A stretch of DNA of 55,309 bases from an uncultured bacterium (GCA_949285255.1 CASDXV010000007.1:36288-91596); one strand, 5' to 3'; shown: positions 16,120-25,467, numbered from the stretch's first letter. Notes: generated by a model from the letters alone, not told the origin. Program-made: numbers and translations.

Positions 16120-19100
16120 ACCTTACCGAGTTTTTCTTAAAAAATAAATTTCTCCTCGTTACTTTTGTTTCAATCGTGATTCTCGGGGGAATTTCATACT
16201 ACTTCAACACTCCAAGAAATGAAGACCCCGGGTTTAAAATAAGAACGGCAGTCATCACGACCCTATATAAAGGTGCTAACGCAAAGCAGGTTGATGAATA
16301 TGTTACGGATAAAATAGAATCCGCAATAGAGCAAATGAATGAAGTAGAGGACATAAAAAGCCGCTCGTACAACGGGAAAAGCGTTATTTATGTAAATGTT
16401 TATGAAACCTATAAAAACCTGCAGCCTATATGGGATAAATTAAGAAGAAAAGTCCAAAGAGCACAAAGTGACTTGCCGCAAGGAGTAGTACCCTCTGTTG
16501 ATGATGAATTCGGTGATGTTTTCGGTATAGTTCTTGCCGTTTGCGCTAAAGAATTTGACTATTGGAAACTGAAAGACTACGCAGACAAAGTAAAAGACGA
16601 GCTCTTACTTTTAAAAAACTGTGCCAAAGCAGAAGTCTTGGGCGCACAGGAAGAGGTTGTTTATCTATACTATGACAACGCTAAACTTGCAAGGTACAAG
16701 CTAAACGCACAAGAACTGCAAAAAATACTCTCATCAACAAACCTTATTACCCCAAGCGGTGAAATACTTGTCGGGGATAAGTATATTTTTGTACAGACGC
16801 AAGATAACTACAAAAGCGTTGAGAGCATAAAAAATACCCCTATTTCACTTACAAAAGACGGCGGAACGCTAAAACTGGGGGATATTTTAACCGTTGAGAA
16901 AACTTACAGAGAGCCAAGCGCAACAATAACAGGGTTTAACGGAGAAAAAGCGCTTATAGTAGCTCTTTCTATGAAAGAAAACGGTAATATACTTGAATTT
17001 GGAAAAGAGGTTAAAAAAAGAATAGAAGAGCTAAAAGAGTTTCTCCCTCTTGGCATAAACATACAAATAGCAGCTTTTCAGCCTGATTATGTAAAATATC
17101 TGACCGATAAATTTACAGACAGCCTGTTTCAAAGTGTAGCTATCGTTGTGGGGCTTATTTTGCTTATTTTAGGGGTAAAAATGGGGCTTATTGTAGGCGC
17201 GATTATTCCCGTTACAATACTCGGTACATTTTTTGTCATGGGAAATCTCAACATAGGACTTGATAAAATCTCGCTAAGTGCGCTAATTATATCTCTTGGA
17301 ATACTTGTTGATAATTCAATTGTTATCTCTGAGGGGATTTTAAAAAAAATAAAAACCACCACGCAAGATATTCAAAGTGCTGCAATTAAGGTATGTAAAA
17401 AATTCCAAACCCCGCTTTTAATCTCAACTCTTACAACCTCATGTGCGTTTTTACCCATATATCTTGCTAATTCAACAGTAAGCGAATACACATCAAGCCT
17501 TTTTAAAGTTGTTGCAAGCGCGCTTTTAATTTCTTGGCTTTTATCCGTAACTTTTCTGCCTTACCTTATTGAAAAATTTTACAAAAATCAAAACCGGAAA
17601 GGTAAGTTTAGAGAAATAAATATCTCAAAATATATGGCAAGATTTATTAAAATTGCACTAAATGCACCTAAAAGAACCGTGTTTTTTGCGATAATTTTTG
17701 TAGGATTTTCTTTTGTTGCATTTTCTTTTGTACCGAAAATATTTTTCCCCGACTCAGATAGAGCAATGTTTGAAGTAGAATTTAACCTTGCACAAGGCAC
17801 AGACATAAAAGTTGTTCAAAATATAATTGAAACAACGGGGCAATACCTAAAAACCTTAAAAGGTGTAAAAAATTTCTCAACATATGCAGGAACTTCAGCT
17901 CCAAGATATGTACTATCAGCAAGCCCTGAACCCATAAAAAGCAACTACGGAATGATTCTTGTAAATACGGACAACAGAAAAGTTGTCACAAAACTTGTAA
18001 AAGATGTTCAAAACTACTGCGATGAAACTTTTGCAAATTCTAATACAATTGTAAGAAAAGTCCCCTTAGGCCCGCCTTATGACGCGCCTGTTGAGATAAG
18101 AATTTTTGGCAGCAGTGAGAATGAACTTTTTAAAATTGTGCGACAAGTGCAGACTAAATTAAAAGAACTCGATGGCGTCATACTTGTAAAAGACGACTGG
18201 GGTGTAAAAGTACCCAAAATAAAAATCAATGTAGATGAATTTAGCGCCTCAAGATACGGTATAACAAATGAAAATATTGCAAATGCCCTGCAATCAGGGC
18301 TTAGCGGATATGAAGTATCCTCCTATCGAAGAGGCGGAACAAAAATACCGATTATTTACCGCTTAAATGAAACCTCAAGGGATAATATGGATAAAATCGG
18401 CACAATAGGGGTATATTCATCTCTTTACAACACCACTATGCCCCTTTCGCAAAGCGCACAGGTGTCACTTGAGTTTGACTACCCGCAAATTTTCAGGAAA
18501 AACGGCTTTTTAACAGTAACCGTGCAAGGCTATATTGATAATGAGAAAACCACGGCACATAAAGTAATACAAACAATGAAACCGTATCTCAATAACATCA
18601 AATATCCTCTCGGCTATGGTTGGGAAGTAGGCGGAAGTGTCGAAAACTCTAAAAAGGGCAACAATTCAATAGCACAAAAAATCCCAATTGCCTTTGGTAT
18701 AATACTTTTGCTTTTAATAGGGTATTTTAATTCATATAAAATCCCCTTTATTATACTTTTAAGTGCGCTTATGGCACTTAGCGGAGCAAATATAGGGCTT
18801 TTAATCACAAAAAGCGAATTTGGTTTTATGACGTTTCTGGCTTACATTTGCCTTGTCGGTATAGCAACAAATAACGCGGTTGTACTTCTTGATACTATAG
18901 TAAAAGAAGAAAAAAACACTAACGACAATATGCTTTTAAACCTGCAAAAAGCAGCAAGAAGCAGAATTACGCCTATATTTTTAACCGCAGTTACAACAAT
19001 AGGCGGTATGCTTCCGCTTTGGATAGGGCGCGACCCGATGTTTTCATCTCTTGCGGTAGCTATTATTTTTGGACTAATAACATCCGTATGCGCCACACTT

Positions 19101-19160
19101 CTTGTAACACCTTGTTTGTATTTTATTTTAGTTGGTAAAGAACCTCAAAAAGCCCCGTAA
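16116..19160 (+). CDS. RND family efflux transporter permease
   Basis: A 1014-residue inner-membrane pump of the AcrB/HAE superfamily: N-terminal helix, two large periplasmic loops, and helix bundles at about residues 330-500 and 850-1005. The family signatures are SYNGKSVIYVNV, LGILVDNSIVISEG in TM4, LTTSCAFLPIYLA, TTIGGMLPLWIGRDPMF and LVTPCLYFI. TM4 has Asp-Asn where AcrB has Asp-Asp. TM10 has TNNAVVLLDT instead of the Lys-containing AcrB motif, as in many non-AcrB RND proteins. Translationally coupled to the adaptor by an ATGA overlap. No TolC-type outer-membrane factor or regulator is adjacent. The 3' end overlaps the convergent bioF-like gene by 38 bp. Confidence 0.93.
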   Translation: MNLTEFFLKNKFLLVTFVSIVILGGISYYFNTPRNEDPGFKIRTAVITTLYKGANAKQVDEYVTDKIESAIEQMNEVEDIKSRSYNGKSVIYVNVYETYKNLQPIWDKLRRKVQRAQSDLPQGVVPSVDDEFGDVFGIVLAVCAKEFDYWKLKDYADKVKDELLLLKNCAKAEVLGAQEEVVYLYYDNAKLARYKLNAQELQKILSSTNLITPSGEILVGDKYIFVQTQDNYKSVESIKNTPISLTKDGGTLKLGDILTVEKTYREPSATITGFNGEKALIVALSMKENGNILEFGKEVKKRIEELKEFLPLGINIQIAAFQPDYVKYLTDKFTDSLFQSVAIVVGLILLILGVKMGLIVGAIIPVTILGTFFVMGNLNIGLDKISLSALIISLGILVDNSIVISEGILKKIKTTTQDIQSAAIKVCKKFQTPLLISTLTTSCAFLPIYLANSTVSEYTSSLFKVVASALLISWLLSVTFLPYLIEKFYKNQNRKGKFREINISKYMARFIKIALNAPKRTVFFAIIFVGFSFVAFSFVPKIFFPDSDRAMFEVEFNLAQGTDIKVVQNIIETTGQYLKTLKGVKNFSTYAGTSAPRYVLSASPEPIKSNYGMILVNTDNRKVVTKLVKDVQNYCDETFANSNTIVRKVPLGPPYDAPVEIRIFGSSENELFKIVRQVQTKLKELDGVILVKDDWGVKVPKIKINVDEFSASRYGITNENIANALQSGLSGYEVSSYRRGGTKIPIIYRLNETSRDNMDKIGTIGVYSSLYNTTMPLSQSAQVSLEFDYPQIFRKNGFLTVTVQGYIDNEKTTAHKVIQTMKPYLNNIKYPLGYGWEVGGSVENSKKGNNSIAQKIPIAFGIILLLLIGYFNSYKIPFIILLSALMALSGANIGLLITKSEFGFMTFLAYICLVGIATNNAVVLLDTIVKEEKNTNDNMLLNLQKAARSRITPIFLTAVTTIGGMLPLWIGRDPMFSSLAVAIIFGLITSVCATLLVTPCLYFILVGKEPQKAP

Positions 19161-20271
19161 GCTCGGCATTATCTATTGAGGCATTAAGAGAAATCCTAAG
19201 CCGCGCCGAGTTTTTGGCAACGGTAGGATATCTTATAGGCAGGCAATAATACCCCGCATCGTAGAGTTTTTTTGAAGCGTCAAGAGCTTTTTTATTTTCC
19301 CCTAATACCACAGGTACAATGTAGCTTGAGCCTAAAACATTAAAATCTCTAAGATTTTTGTGCACAAAATCCGTAAGCTCAAGCAGCTTTTTTGACAGGG
19401 TATCTGATTTAAAGATATAGTTTTTAAGCACATAATAAGAAAACTCGGCACTAATTTGAGGAAAAACGGTAGAGAAAATAAATGAGCGCGCAAAGTTTAT
19501 TAAATAATCTATAAGCACCCTATCGCCCACACAAAAAGCCCCGTAGGAGCCTACTGATTTTCCAAAAGTAGCCATTAATAAATCAATCTTATCAAGCATG
19601 CCTTCTTGCGCACAAAAACCAAGCCCCGAGCCGTAAACTCCAAAAGAATGCGCCTCATCCACTACAAGTATGGCATTATACTTTTCTTTCAATTCAACGA
19701 GTTTTTTAATGTCGCAAAAATCCCCGTCCATAGAAAAAAGCGCCTCTGTTGAAATTATTGCATTGTTGTACTTTGCCCTGTATTTTTTAAGCTTATTTTC
19801 TAAATCATCATAATCACAGTGCTTATAAGGTATAAGTTCGCTTTTAGAAAGGCGAATGCCGTCAATTATACTTGCATGGTTTAACTTGTCACAAAAAACC
19901 ACATCGCCGTTTTTTGCAAGAGAAGAATAAATACCCACATTTGCGTGATAGCCGCTATTAAAAAGAAGTGCCGCCTCTTTTGAAAACTTCTCGCACAAAA
20001 GTTCTTCAAGCTTAGTGTAAGATTTTGTATTTGCACACAAAAGCCTTGCTGACGGAACATCAAGAGGTTTATCGTAAGAACTTAAAAAATCCCTGTAGAT
20101 TTCTTTTTTTGTACTTATTCCAAGATAGTCATTTGACGAGAGATTTAGGAGTTTTCTCCCGTCTTGAAAAATATACTTACCCTCAATTTCAAGAGGTTTT
20201 AAGGAACGAAAATTAAGTGAGTCTTTTTGTGTTTGAATTGCATTTTGATAAAAACTATATAGCTTTTTCAT
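19123..20271 (-). CDS. bioF: alpha-oxoamine synthase, BioF-like
   Basis: A 382-residue PLP enzyme condensing an amino acid with an acyl-CoA. It most resembles 8-amino-7-oxononanoate synthase (pimeloyl + alanine, biotin pathway). The features are the N-terminal LLNLSSNDYLG, NHASIIDGIR, STEALFSMDGD, VVDEAHSFGVYG, and the PLP lysine in ATFGKSVGSYGAF. Glycine C-acetyltransferase (Kbl) is the main alternative because no other biotin gene is in the window. ATG 20271 gives the normal N-terminus; it overlaps the end of the alanine symporter gene by 17 bp. A longer in-frame start at 20298 has no ribosome-binding site. Adjacency to an alanine transporter suits alanine as substrate. Confidence 0.85.
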   Translation of the reverse strand: MKKLYSFYQNAIQTQKDSLNFRSLKPLEIEGKYIFQDGRKLLNLSSNDYLGISTKKEIYRDFLSSYDKPLDVPSARLLCANTKSYTKLEELLCEKFSKEAALLFNSGYHANVGIYSSLAKNGDVVFCDKLNHASIIDGIRLSKSELIPYKHCDYDDLENKLKKYRAKYNNAIISTEALFSMDGDFCDIKKLVELKEKYNAILVVDEAHSFGVYGSGLGFCAQEGMLDKIDLLMATFGKSVGSYGAFCVGDRVLIDYLINFARSFIFSTVFPQISAEFSYYVLKNYIFKSDTLSKKLLELTDFVHKNLRDFNVLGSSYIVPVVLGENKKALDASKKLYDAGYYCLPIRYPTVAKNSARLRISLNASIDNAELTGLFEVLYQLK

Positions 20272-21799
20272 CTTTGAACCACGGTCTGTTAAGGACATTT
20301 ATCATTTTATATTTCTTACAATATGCAATTAAATCTTGCTTTATTTCAGGAAGCAATATAAATATCGCTATTAAGTTTGGTGCTGCCATTGCAAGCATTG
20401 TTGAATCGGTAAAATCAATAATACTTTGAAGATTCATGCAAGAACCAATGACAATAAATACACAAAACATTAATTGATAAACTTTTGTACGCTTAAAGCC
20501 CTCACCGAATATATAGCTCCAAGCCTTTTGTCCGTAATATGCCCAGCTTATTATTGTTGAAATTGCAAAAAGAATTATAACAATAGCAAGGACATAAGGG
20601 AAAAATGAAAACGTACCCGCAAAAGCAGCTGAAGTCAGCTGTACACCCGTTATACCCTCACGGTAGTTAAGGTATTCGCCTGTGATTATAATTACAAAAG
20701 CCGTGATTGAACATATTACAACTGTATCCAAAAAAGGCTCCATCAAAGATACAAAACCTTGTGATACAGGTTCATTTGTTTTAACTGCAGCGTATGCTAT
20801 AGGAGCAGAGCCCGAGCCTGCTTCGTTTGATTGAACAGAGCGGCGAAAGCCTATAATAATAGTTCCTATTATCCCCCCTACAACAGATTGAGGGAAAAAC
20901 GCTTCTTTAAATATGGTAACAATTGCATGAGGTATATGTTGAAAATTCATAAGAATAATTACAATAGCAGCAAGCAAATATATACCGCACATAACAGGGA
21001 CGATTTTTGAAGTTACATTTGCTATAGATTTAATACCGCCAACTATAATCAAACCTACAATTGTTGCTACTATCAGGCCAAAAACCCAACTGTGGGCCGC
21101 AAAAAAGCTGTTTTGGCCGCCTGTAATACTTATAACCTGCTGAGTTGCCTGATTTATCTGCAACATATTGCCGCCGCCAAGCGCACCGGGGACACACATT
21201 AGTGCAAAAATTAACGCCAAAGGTTGCCCCAGCCACCTTAAACCTTTTCTTGTCAGACCATGGGCAATATAAAACATTGGCCCGCCTGAAACAGAGCCGT
21301 CTGCGTTAAATCTTCTGTATTTAACAGCTAAAGTACACTCCAGAAACTTTGATGCCATACCGCAAATAGCGCCAAAAGTCATCCAAAACATAGCACCGGG
21401 GCCGCCTATTGAAATAGCTATTGCAACACCTGCGATATTTCCAAGACCCACAGTTCCTGATAGCGCCGTTGCAAAAGCACCCATTGAGCTTACTTCGCCA
21501 TCTCTGTCGTTATCATGTTCTTTATGATATTTACCAAAAAGCTGATGCAGCGAGTGTTTAAAGCCCCATATGCCAATAAATCTTAAATATATTGTAAAAA
21601 CTATACTTGATACTATTAAAAACATGATAATAATAGGCACACTTACTGAGCCTATTTTTATAGGTGTGAAAATAATATTTGAAAAAGCGTCCGAAAAAGG
21701 CGCAAAATATTTATCTACACACTCGCTCACACCAAGAGCTTGAGCGTTTTGGGGGACAAAAAATAATGTTGTTAATAACAATAAAAATCGACTATACAT
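20255..21799 (-). CDS. sodium:alanine symporter family protein (AgcS)
   Basis: A 514-residue inner-membrane protein of the AGCS family, importing alanine or glycine with Na+ (or H+). An N-terminal signal-like segment precedes about ten transmembrane helices. The family signature GTVGLGNIAGVAIAISIGG is intact, followed by GPGAMFWMTFGAICGM, and RRSVQSNEAGSGSAPIA is also typical. It is upstream of and overlaps bioF, suggesting one transcript in which imported alanine could feed the oxoamine synthase; that link is inference. Confidence 0.93.
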   Translation of the reverse strand: MYSRFLLLLTTLFFVPQNAQALGVSECVDKYFAPFSDAFSNIIFTPIKIGSVSVPIIIMFLIVSSIVFTIYLRFIGIWGFKHSLHQLFGKYHKEHDNDRDGEVSSMGAFATALSGTVGLGNIAGVAIAISIGGPGAMFWMTFGAICGMASKFLECTLAVKYRRFNADGSVSGGPMFYIAHGLTRKGLRWLGQPLALIFALMCVPGALGGGNMLQINQATQQVISITGGQNSFFAAHSWVFGLIVATIVGLIIVGGIKSIANVTSKIVPVMCGIYLLAAIVIILMNFQHIPHAIVTIFKEAFFPQSVVGGIIGTIIIGFRRSVQSNEAGSGSAPIAYAAVKTNEPVSQGFVSLMEPFLDTVVICSITAFVIIITGEYLNYREGITGVQLTSAAFAGTFSFFPYVLAIVIILFAISTIISWAYYGQKAWSYIFGEGFKRTKVYQLMFCVFIVIGSCMNLQSIIDFTDSTMLAMAAPNLIAIFILLPEIKQDLIAYCKKYKMINVLNRPWFKDEKAI

Positions 21800-21845
21800 T
21801 CAACTACTCTCTATTTGTAAAAAAAGACCTTGTCTATAATTACAC

Positions 21846-21875
21846 AAAAAAGGCTCAATGACAAATGCTTGAGCC
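21846..21875 (-). terminator. intrinsic terminator of the LysM gene
   Basis: Minus-strand stem GGCTCAA/TTGAGCC (21875-21869 with 21858-21852), 10-nt loop, followed by a run of six T (21851-21846). Confidence 0.82.
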
Positions 21876-21903
21876 AATTTTGTTACATAAATTTAAAAGT
21901 TTT

Positions 21904-22467
21904 TTATCTTGCAGTGTCAACGGGGATTAGAATAACCTGACCTATTTGAAGTGAAGCAGGGTCTACTATATTGTTGAGCTTTTGTATTGCTTCAATTTTT
22001 TGCGTATCATACTTGCCATAAAATCTGTATGCAATTTTATCTAAAGTATCACCGCTTTTTACTTCGTATTTTTCTTCAGATACAACTGCTGCTGCCTCAG
22101 GTGCAACTTGCGCATCAGCGCCAATTACAGCGACATTAGGCTTTGCAGGTTGCTGAACAACAATCTCTTGAGTTCCTTGGTTTCCTACAAAGTTAGAAAA
22201 ACCTGCTATAAGAGATATCAACCCCATAAACAAAGCGCCGCATACAAAGCCTATCGCAAGGTAAACACCCGGAGCTTTTTGTTTTGTAACTCTTGTATCA
22301 GTATTTGTTTTACCAACGCTTCTCCAAAGTACATCAAGTTCTGGGGTTTTTGTAGGTTTTGCATAGCGCAGGTATTCACTTCTGTCCAAGTCAAATGTTC
22401 TTGAACTCTCAAGCGCCGACATATTCTCGCGAGTAAGACCTGCTCTGTGTAAAGTTGAACTTTTCAT
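21904..22467 (-). CDS. membrane-anchored LysM-domain protein
   Basis: A 187-residue protein with an N-terminal cytoplasmic part (about 1-75), one transmembrane helix (VYLAIGFVCGALFMGLISL, about 80-100), a Pro/Ala/Val-rich linker and a C-terminal LysM domain (about 140-187: YEVKSGDTLDKIAYRFYG, then LQIGQVILIP). LysM binds peptidoglycan N-acetylglucosamine, so the domain should sit in the periplasm against the wall. ATG 22467 follows AAGAGG at proper spacing; the longer frame from 22524 has an unnatural N-terminus. It is a single gene ended by a strong terminator. The specific role is unknown. Confidence 0.82.
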   Translation of the reverse strand: MKSSTLHRAGLTRENMSALESSRTFDLDRSEYLRYAKPTKTPELDVLWRSVGKTNTDTRVTKQKAPGVYLAIGFVCGALFMGLISLIAGFSNFVGNQGTQEIVVQQPAKPNVAVIGADAQVAPEAAAVVSEEKYEVKSGDTLDKIAYRFYGKYDTQKIEAIQKLNNIVDPASLQIGQVILIPVDTAR

Positions 22468-22562
22468 AAGACCTCTTAATCTTTTACAATATGAATAATA
22501 TTGGAAAAGTAGTCTTGAAGTCAATATTGTAACAAATACAACATTAAGAAATATTTACAATG

Positions 22563-23135
22563 CTAATTGCCTATTTTAAGATATTTTTTTGCACCGTCAA
22601 ACATAGCCTGAGTAAGTTCTCTGTTTTTTTCAATATTAAAACCGCCATCATCTAAAAACTCGCTCATTCTTCGCTGCCAAAGCTCATAAAGCTCTTCGTC
22701 AGATAAATTAAGTGCATCGGATATTGTTTTTAATTCGGTAAAATCTATATGCAAAGGCTTTGCACCGCGCAAAATATCTACAAGATGCAGTCTCTTTTTT
22801 CTTTCAAATTTCTTTAAAAATTCAACCGTTGTAAGGTTATTGTGTTTTATTGCATCCTTTAAAAATTCAAGATTATCATCATACAGCGCAGGGTCTTGCG
22901 GTATTTGATACTCAATAAATTCTTCAGGCCTTATATCCATAACCGTGGCAATTCTCTCAAGCGTTGTGGCACGGGAAGAAAAAGGTATAGTTTCGTCAAT
23001 TAAATTATAAACATAAGAAAGCGTGACACCAATCATCTGTGCAAAATCTTTTTTATGAAGATTGTTTTTTTCAAGAAATTTTGCTACTTTTTGCGAACTT
23101 TTTTCATTTACTATAGGTTTATTTTTCATTGACAT
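22563..23135 (-). CDS. XRE-family regulator with two HTH-like domains
   Basis: A 190-residue cytoplasmic protein. The first HTH_XRE domain (about 15-75) reads KVAKFLEKNNLHKKDFAQMIG and then VTLSYVYNLI. A second, weaker repeat at about 90-150 has the same order: FLKDAIKHNNLTTVEFLKKF, then IDFTELKTISDALNLSDEEL. The tandem form suggests an internal duplication in which the second copy may bind DNA poorly. A GGAG 7 nt before the ATG fixes the start. It is divergent from pth by about 100 nt and could regulate itself; no target can be named. Confidence 0.75.
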   Translation of the reverse strand: MSMKNKPIVNEKSSQKVAKFLEKNNLHKKDFAQMIGVTLSYVYNLIDETIPFSSRATTLERIATVMDIRPEEFIEYQIPQDPALYDDNLEFLKDAIKHNNLTTVEFLKKFERKKRLHLVDILRGAKPLHIDFTELKTISDALNLSDEELYELWQRRMSEFLDDGGFNIEKNRELTQAMFDGAKKYLKIGN

Positions 23136-23239
23136 AATTCAACTCCGTCTAATATGATATTTTACAGATACCCCTAAAGCTCTTTTTTTTAATTAGCAAA
23201 AGGAGTACACAAAAGGGTAAATATAAAGAAAGGTAAAAA

Positions 23240-23794
23240 ATGAAAGCAATTATAGGGCTTGGAAATCCTGAAGTTAAATACCTTAAAACAAGGCACAATA
23301 TAGGTTTTATGGTAGTAGATAAATTGCTTGAAAAAAATAACGTAACCTTAGGCGAGAAGTTTCAGTCTTTCTTTGGCAAAAAAGATGATGTATTATATCT
23401 TTTGCCAAAAACATACATGAACCTCTCAGGTCGTGCTGTTATTGAGCTTATGAATTTTTACAAACTAAACATTAAAGATATTATAGTAATTTGCGACGAT
23501 ACAACTCTTGAGCTTGGCACTTTGCGCTTTAGAAAAGACGGCTCTCACGGCGGTCATAACGGACTAAAGTCCATAATAAACCTAACGGGCTCATCTGACT
23601 TTGACAGGCTAAAAGTAGGTGTTGGGCCGATACCTGAGAATATTCCCATTGAAAATTTTGTACTGGGTAATTTTACACAAGACGAACAGGAAAAACTCAA
23701 CAAGGTTACATCCCTTGCAGCAGAGGCTGTTGAAGAGTATTTAAAAACAGATATCGCACAAGTGCAAAATAAATACAATAAAAAACATTACTAA
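23240..23794 (+). CDS. pth: peptidyl-tRNA hydrolase
   Basis: A 184-residue enzyme releasing tRNA from prematurely dropped peptidyl-tRNA. Conserved features are IIGLGNPEVKYLKTRHNIGF with the catalytic His, KTYMNLSG, ICDDTTLELG with the catalytic Asp, and GSHGGHNGLKSI. The Shine-Dalgarno AAAGAAAGG sits just upstream of the ATG. No hairpin terminator is obvious before the next gene, which has its own promoter. Confidence 0.97.
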   Translation: MKAIIGLGNPEVKYLKTRHNIGFMVVDKLLEKNNVTLGEKFQSFFGKKDDVLYLLPKTYMNLSGRAVIELMNFYKLNIKDIIVICDDTTLELGTLRFRKDGSHGGHNGLKSIINLTGSSDFDRLKVGVGPIPENIPIENFVLGNFTQDEQEKLNKVTSLAAEAVEEYLKTDIAQVQNKYNKKHY

Positions 23795-23797
23795 GTT

Positions 23798-23832
23798 TTG
23801 TCTTTTTTTTATAAAAAAGTATAATCTATATA
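23798..23832 (+). promoter_or_regulatory. leaderless promoter of the secreted-protein gene
   Basis: TTGTCT (23798-23803), 16-nt spacer, perfect TATAAT (23820-23825), then 6 nt to the ATG at 23832; no Shine-Dalgarno. Confidence 0.65.
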
Positions 23833-24551
23833 TGAAAAAGATTGCGGTAGTTTTTTTAATATTTTGTTTTACCCTGCTAAGTGCCCCCATAAGCGCACAA
23901 ACAGAGCAAAGTATCATTAATCCTGACGGTTCATACAACCAGCCGGTGAAAAAAAGTTTTTTTGATTTTTTCAAAAAAAAGAAAAAACAACCCGCACAAA
24001 ACCTTGAAGGCAAAGGATACTACGGTACGCTGCCTGATATTGAGGGAGATTTTGAATACAAAAAAGAGACCATACAAAGCGCCCCTAAAAAACAATACAG
24101 TGAAAAAGACTTAAAAGACGGGCTTTTGCTTGATGCGCCTCTTGATGACCCGCTGTTTTTAGATGTAATAATTAAAAAAGATAAAAACTCAGAGTACGTC
24201 AACGACCTTGTAAAAATTAAAGAAACCCTTGAAAAACTAAGAGAGTGCATAAACAACAACGCCTCTATTCAGTTTTTTAACGCAAATGTCAATGTGCTCG
24301 ACCTGCAGACAAGAAACCTTGAGCGAAAATACCAATATACATCCAACGCACAGACAAACAGTTACTACGCCATAAGACATGTAAACTACAGTGCAAAAGT
24401 CCTTGGCAACTTAAAATTTGATGCAAATTTCTACTCACGCTATATGCCCCTGCAAGATAGCATCTACACTCCTCAAAACATAAAAGCACAATCAAACGCA
24501 TTACTTGAAGAAATAGACAAAACAATATTTGAAATAGGTAATGCCCAATAG
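23832..24551 (+). CDS. secreted protein of unknown function, 239 aa
   Basis: A clear signal peptide (MKKIAVVFLIFCFTLLSAPISA, cleavage likely after SA near residue 22; motif given whole only to its core FLIFCFTLL) is followed by a Lys-rich patch (FFDFFKKKKKQP). The rest is a largely helical domain with repeated Asn/Tyr residues. No cysteine-lipobox or known domain is visible. It belongs to a run with the next secreted protein (40 nt downstream) and comEC, all on the plus strand, but each has its own promoter-like sequence. Periplasmic or surface location is predicted; function unknown. Confidence 0.72.
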   Translation: MKKIAVVFLIFCFTLLSAPISAQTEQSIINPDGSYNQPVKKSFFDFFKKKKKQPAQNLEGKGYYGTLPDIEGDFEYKKETIQSAPKKQYSEKDLKDGLLLDAPLDDPLFLDVIIKKDKNSEYVNDLVKIKETLEKLRECINNNASIQFFNANVNVLDLQTRNLERKYQYTSNAQTNSYYAIRHVNYSAKVLGNLKFDANFYSRYMPLQDSIYTPQNIKAQSNALLEEIDKTIFEIGNAQ

Positions 24552-24555
24552 GGTG

Positions 24556-24591
24556 ATGAAAATTATTTTTGATAACTCTATTTTTGAGTTA
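24556..24591 (+). promoter_or_regulatory. leaderless promoter with small inverted repeat
   Basis: ATGAAA (24556-24561), 17-nt spacer, TATTTT (24579-24584), 6 nt, ATG 24591. A 6-bp inverted repeat TAACTC/GAGTTA (24573-24578 and 24586-24591) surrounds the -10 and touches the start codon. It is the weakest member of the leaderless set. Confidence 0.4.
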
Positions 24592-25466
24592 TGAAAAAAT
24601 TAATTTTATGTTTAACACTCATAACTACCATACAGTGCGCATTTTGCGAGATTGCATTTGACAGTCTGCCAGAACTAAAGTATCGAAACCCTGACGGAAC
24701 AGAGTTTGTACCAAACAGTGCAAGCTACCCCAAAATCAGCGAAATAGAAAAACTAACCTTTAATAAAACTTTTGAAGATGAACCCATTGAAATAAGGTTA
24801 AGCAGACTTGAGAGTAAATTATACAAAAAAGACTACTCCCAAAATTCGCTCGCCCAAAGGGTAGAAACCATAGAAAATACCCTTGATGAAAAATGCATAA
24901 GTAACAAAGAAAAAAACACCCTTACTTCACTTGAGAAAAAAATATTTAACCAAACCTATTGTAATCAAAGTGCTAAAGAAAGAGTGGAAAGACTTGAAAA
25001 ATCAGTCCTTGGAGCAAATCAATGCGGAGATTTAAACTCAAGAATCGCAACTCTTAAAACCGCAAGTTCATCTCTTGAAGACCAATCCCGACAACTTGCA
25101 AACATGCAGCAGTATAACTTTCAAAATGACCCATACAGACCGCAAAACGGGCTAAAAAATATGGTGAAAAATTTCTTCTCGCCATTTTCCGGCGGCTCAA
25201 TGACAGGCTTTAGTCCTCCTGTAACTTCAAGCCCTTATTATCAACCATACAGCGCTTATCAAAACCCAGCACAAAATATGTACAGTAGAGCTTGGAACAA
25301 TATAAACACAAATCAACCTTATGCAAATCCGCAAGGAGCAAACAACACATTTTACAGAGATATTTTTCAGGATAACGGCGGAGATGAAATGTACTACACT
25401 GACGGACAGTACTACAAAGACTTAAGGTCAACTTCAGGCGGCTGCGGTGTAACAATAATTAATTAA
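24591..25466 (+). CDS. secreted protein with 21-residue tandem repeats
   Basis: A 291-residue exported protein. The signal peptide (MKKLILCLTLITTIQCAFC) is followed by a tandem array at about residues 52-160 with a period of 21 residues (three heptads) and the pattern [LI]E-x2-[LI/T]-[FY]-N/K-K/Q-x-[FY]-x7-R-[LV]-x2. Clear copies begin IEKLTFNKTF, LESKLYKKDY and LEKKIFNQTY; two more are degenerate. The C-terminal 120 residues are low-complexity Tyr/Asn/Gln/Pro/Gly-rich and end in GGCGVTIIN. The repeats probably form a coiled coil. Surface or envelope role is likely; no enzyme motif is present. Confidence 0.75.
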   Translation: MKKLILCLTLITTIQCAFCEIAFDSLPELKYRNPDGTEFVPNSASYPKISEIEKLTFNKTFEDEPIEIRLSRLESKLYKKDYSQNSLAQRVETIENTLDEKCISNKEKNTLTSLEKKIFNQTYCNQSAKERVERLEKSVLGANQCGDLNSRIATLKTASSSLEDQSRQLANMQQYNFQNDPYRPQNGLKNMVKNFFSPFSGGSMTGFSPPVTSSPYYQPYSAYQNPAQNMYSRAWNNINTNQPYANPQGANNTFYRDIFQDNGGDEMYYTDGQYYKDLRSTSGGCGVTIIN

Positions 25467-25467
25467 T

